Part shown: piece after piece, positions 3,988 to 6,267 of the stretch | Layout of the letters: every line of letters starts with the position of its first letter | Position numbering within the stretch: position 1 is the first letter of the stretch | Program-made: the position numbers and the translations under genes | The notes under the pieces: generated by a model | What the model was told of the DNA's origin: nothing | Seen by the model: only the letters and a program-made list of their open reading frames with translations | Database searches by the model: none | Assembly (NCBI GenBank): GCA_900543945.1 | Contig: UQTN01000111.1 | Location: 1-6,267, forward strand | DNA length: 6,267 bases | Reading direction: 5' to 3' | DNA from: an uncultured Collinsella sp. | Lineage (GTDB): Bacteria; Actinomycetota; Coriobacteriia; Coriobacteriales; Coriobacteriaceae

Positions 3988-6267
3988 ACTCGGTACGGGC
4001 AACCTGGTCGATGCGGTAGCCCTCAATGGTGTCGCCAGGCTTGATGTCCTGGAAGTTCTCCAGGCCAATACCGCCCTCGGAGCCGCTCTTGAGGCTCTTG
4101 GCCTCGTCCTTGTAGTGGCGCATCGAGGCGATTTTACCGTTGAAGACCACGATGCCGTCGCGCACCAGGCGCACGGAATCGGTCGCGGCGATCTCGCCCT
4201 CTTCGACGCGGACACCGGCGGCGATACCGACCTTGGGCACCTTGAAGGTGTCCAGAACGGTCGCGGTACCCGTGGAAACCTCGACCTCGGTGGGCTTGAG
4301 CATGCCGATACGGGCTGCGTCGAGGTCCTCGAGGCACTTGTAGATGACGTCGTAGCAACGGATCTCGACGCCCTCGCGCTCGGCGGCGGAGCGGGCCTTG
4401 CCGTCGGGACGGACGCCAAAGCCGATGATGATGGCGTTGGAGGCGTCGGCCAGAACGACGTCGGTCTCGTTGATGGCGCCAACGGCGGAGTGGATCGTGT
4501 TGATGCGCACTTCGGACTGGTCCATCTTGTCGAGGGAGTCCTGAAGGGCCTCGATAGAACCCTGGACGTCGGCCTTGATGATCAGGTTGAGCTCCTTGAC
4601 CTCGGCGTCGGCGATGGTCTCGAAGAGGTTCTCGAGCGTCACATGCTTCACGCGGCTCTGCTCCTCGATGCGGGCCTTGAGCGAACGCTCGTCGGCCAGG
4701 GCGCGAGCCTCGCGCTCGTCCTCGAACACGCGGAACTCATCGCCGGCGTTGGGGACGGACTGCAGGCCCAGGATCTCGACGGCGTCGGAGGGACCGGCCT
4801 CGGTGACGGCGTTGCCCTTGGGGTCGAGCATGGCGCGGACGCGGCCGTAGGTAAGGCCGGCGACCAGCGTATCGCCCACGTGCAGGGTACCGCGGGTCAC
4901 GAGCACCGTGGCAACCGAGCCGCGGCCCTTGTCGAGCTTAGCCTCGAGGACGTTGCCCGAAGCGAACGTATCGGGGTTGGCCTTGAGTTCGAGCACGTCG
5001 GCCTGGAGCAGGACGGTCTCGAGCAGGTCGTCGATACCGATCTTCTGCTTGGCGGAGATGTTGACGAACATGTTCTGTCCGCCCCACTCCTCGGGGATGA
5101 TGCCGTACTCGGTGAGCTCCTGGCGCACGCGGTCGGGGTTGGCACCCGGCTTATCGATCTTGTTGACGGCGACGACGATGGGGACGCCGGCGGCCTTGGC
5201 GTGGTTGATCGACTCGATGGTCTGGGGCATGACGCCGTCGTCGGCAGCCACGATCAGAATGACGATGTCGGTCACCTTGGCGCCACGGGCACGCATGGCC
5301 GTAAAGGTGGCGTGACCGGGGGTATCGATGAAGGTAATCTTGCGGTCATTGATCATGACCTGCGAAGCGCCGATGGCCTGAGTAATGCCGCCCGCCTCGC
5401 CGGCAGCGACGCCGGTGTGACGGATGGCGTCGAGCAGCGAAGTCTTGCCGTGGTCGACGTGGCCCATGACGGTGACGACCGGGGCACGCGGCTTAAGGTC
5501 GGCGGGATCGTCGTAGAACGAGAAGGTGTTCTCCTCCTCGGGGGTGATGATCTTGATCTGGCGGCCCAGGTCGTCGGCAACGAGCTCGACGAGGTCGTCG
5601 GACATGGACTGCGTCATGGTAAGCGGCGTGCCCAGCAGGAACAGGCGCTTGATGATGTCGTTGGCCGGAACGTCGAGCGCCTCGGCGAGCTCCTGGACGG
5701 TAACGCCCTGGGAGACCTTGATGGCGTCGAGGTCCTCGGGGTTTACGCCCTGGGCCAGCGCCTCCTCAATCTTGCGCTCTTCCTGAGCCTTTGCGGCCTC
5801 GCGCTCGCGCTTCTCCTTGCGCTTTTTGCGGCGACCAGTGGACTCGCGAGAGGCCTCCTCGACGGCGGCACGAGCCTCCTCGAGCACCTTCTCGCGGCTG
5901 TACTCCTCGGCCTCGCGAGCCATGCGGCTGTAGTGGTCCTCTTCGTTGTTGTGACCGCCCTTGCGCTTCTTGCCCTTGCCCTGCTTGTCGGGGTTGGGGA
6001 AGTCCATGCCGGCAGCGACGTTGTTGCTGGCATTGGTGCGATGGCTGTGGGGACGGCTCTCGGAGGCGTTGCGCTCGGAGTTGTTGTCGGAGGCGTTGCG
6101 ATCGTTACGACGGCCACCGCGACGGTCGTTGTTGCCGCCACGACGGTTGCCGCGCTCGGCAGCGCGCTCGGCCTTGGCCTTCTGCTCGGCGTCCTTCTTC
6201 TCCTTGAGCACGGTCTCCTGTGCGGCGATCTGGTCGAGCAGCGAACGGAAGCGCGAACCGGAGTCGG
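3986..6267 (-). CDS. infB: Translation initiation factor IF-2, 5' end off the window
   Basis: IF-2 is the GTPase that places initiator fMet-tRNA on the 30S subunit and drives subunit joining. The frame is open to the right edge, giving 759 complete codons; the true start lies outside. In fragment numbering (first full codon = 1), residues 39-82 are an Arg/Gly/Asn-rich disordered region, 97-170 a highly charged Lys/Arg/Glu stretch likely to be helical, and 187-241 the IF2_N domain (GVTVQELAEAL onward). The GTPase motifs are G1 GHVDHGKT (268-275), G2 GGIT (292-295), G3 DTPGH (314-318), G4 NKID (368-371) and G5 SAK (404-406). The beta-barrel, IF-2 domain 3 and the C-terminal fMet-tRNA-binding barrel follow, ending in KPGDTIEGYRID. 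No key residue is missing. It is the first gene in the window and rbfA follows 11 bp later. Codons look more strongly biased to C/G endings than in the downstream genes, as expected for an abundant factor. Confidence 0.98.
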   Translation of the reverse strand, partial: DSGSRFRSLLDQIAAQETVLKEKKDAEQKAKAERAAERGNRRGGNNDRRGGRRNDRNASDNNSERNASESRPHSHRTNASNNVAAGMDFPNPDKQGKGKKRKGGHNNEEDHYSRMAREAEEYSREKVLEEARAAVEEASRESTGRRKKRKEKREREAAKAQEERKIEEALAQGVNPEDLDAIKVSQGVTVQELAEALDVPANDIIKRLFLLGTPLTMTQSMSDDLVELVADDLGRQIKIITPEEENTFSFYDDPADLKPRAPVVTVMGHVDHGKTSLLDAIRHTGVAAGEAGGITQAIGASQVMINDRKITFIDTPGHATFTAMRARGAKVTDIVILIVAADDGVMPQTIESINHAKAAGVPIVVAVNKIDKPGANPDRVRQELTEYGIIPEEWGGQNMFVNISAKQKIGIDDLLETVLLQADVLELKANPDTFASGNVLEAKLDKGRGSVATVLVTRGTLHVGDTLVAGLTYGRVRAMLDPKGNAVTEAGPSDAVEILGLQSVPNAGDEFRVFEDEREARALADERSLKARIEEQSRVKHVTLENLFETIADAEVKELNLIIKADVQGSIEALQDSLDKMDQSEVRINTIHSAVGAINETDVVLADASNAIIIGFGVRPDGKARSAAEREGVEIRCYDVIYKCLEDLDAARIGMLKPTEVEVSTGTATVLDTFKVPKVGIAAGVRVEEGEIAATDSVRLVRDGIVVFNGKIASMRHYKDEAKSLKSGSEGGIGLENFQDIKPGDTIEGYRIDQVARTE
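6020..6151 (-). other. Arg/Gly/Asn-rich disordered segment of IF-2
   Basis: These 44 codons contain 11 Asn and 10 Arg with several RRGG-type clusters and repeated RNAS or TNAS tetrads. No hydrophobic core is visible, so it is probably disordered and may contact RNA. IF-2 N-terminal regions vary greatly between lineages; high-GC Gram-positives often carry Gly/Arg-rich ones. Confidence 0.75.
6060..6100 (-). repeat. Short direct repeat inside infB N-terminal region
   Basis: A 14-bp unit (plus strand TCGGAGGCGTTGCG) occurs at 6060-6073 and again, identical, at 6087-6100, with a 27-bp period. It encodes the repeated RNAS(D/E) tetrad. The period is a multiple of three, so gain or loss of a copy would keep the frame. 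Confidence 0.8.

Noticed and set aside
3979..4482. 167-codon minus-strand frame within the infB 3' end
   Set aside because: It is Ser/Pro/Arg/Thr-rich, typical of an out-of-frame reading of GC-rich DNA; the infB frame is unambiguous.
3986..6211. Treating the GTG at 6209-6211 as the true infB start
   Set aside because: The frame stays open for 18 more codons to the window edge, and IF-2 of high-GC Gram-positives usually has a longer N-terminus including a further IF2_N-type domain.

Overview
The window is a gapless block of six genes, all on the minus strand, with no mobile element, RNA gene, CRISPR array or recognisable promoter or terminator. In transcription order (right to left) they are infB (5' end beyond the right edge), rbfA, a DHH/DHHA1 phosphoesterase of the NrnA type, truB, ribF and dnaG (3' end beyond the left edge). 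No stretch is non-coding for more than 15 bases. infB-rbfA are 11 bp apart, rbfA-nrnA overlap by 8 bp, nrnA-truB are 15 bp apart, truB-ribF overlap by 4 bp (ATGA) and ribF-dnaG overlap by 8 bp. This is the layout of one translationally coupled polycistronic unit.

Organism: the DNA is GC-rich (roughly 60%, by eye), ribosome binding sites are AGGAGG or AGGGGG-like, and the order infB-rbfA-nrnA-truB-ribF is the Gram-positive/actinobacterial form of the nusA-infB operon. The protein style (for example GHAGTLDP in TruB and an Arg/Gly/Asn-rich IF-2 N-terminus) suggests Actinomycetota. My best guess is Coriobacteriia (Collinsella-like), but this rests on pattern recognition, not a search. infB looks strongly biased to C/G-ending codons; ribF and dnaG look more relaxed.

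Function: IF-2 starts translation, RbfA matures the 30S subunit, TruB makes pseudouridine 55 in tRNA, NrnA clears nano-RNA, pAp and possibly cyclic-dinucleotide products, RibF makes FMN and FAD, and DnaG primes replication. The least standard part of the layout is dnaG fused by overlap to ribF, where rpsO is often found in other bacteria.

Beyond the genes, the best unexplained signal is a set of mRNA hairpins just inside coding starts. There is a perfect 11-bp stem in nrnA, a perfect 11-bp stem in truB, and a 6-bp stem capped by a GNRA tetraloop in rbfA. By a rough estimate, 11-bp perfect stems with short loops are rare by chance in a window of this size. No previously undescribed system is evident; this is conserved core genome with some regulatory and sequence oddities.
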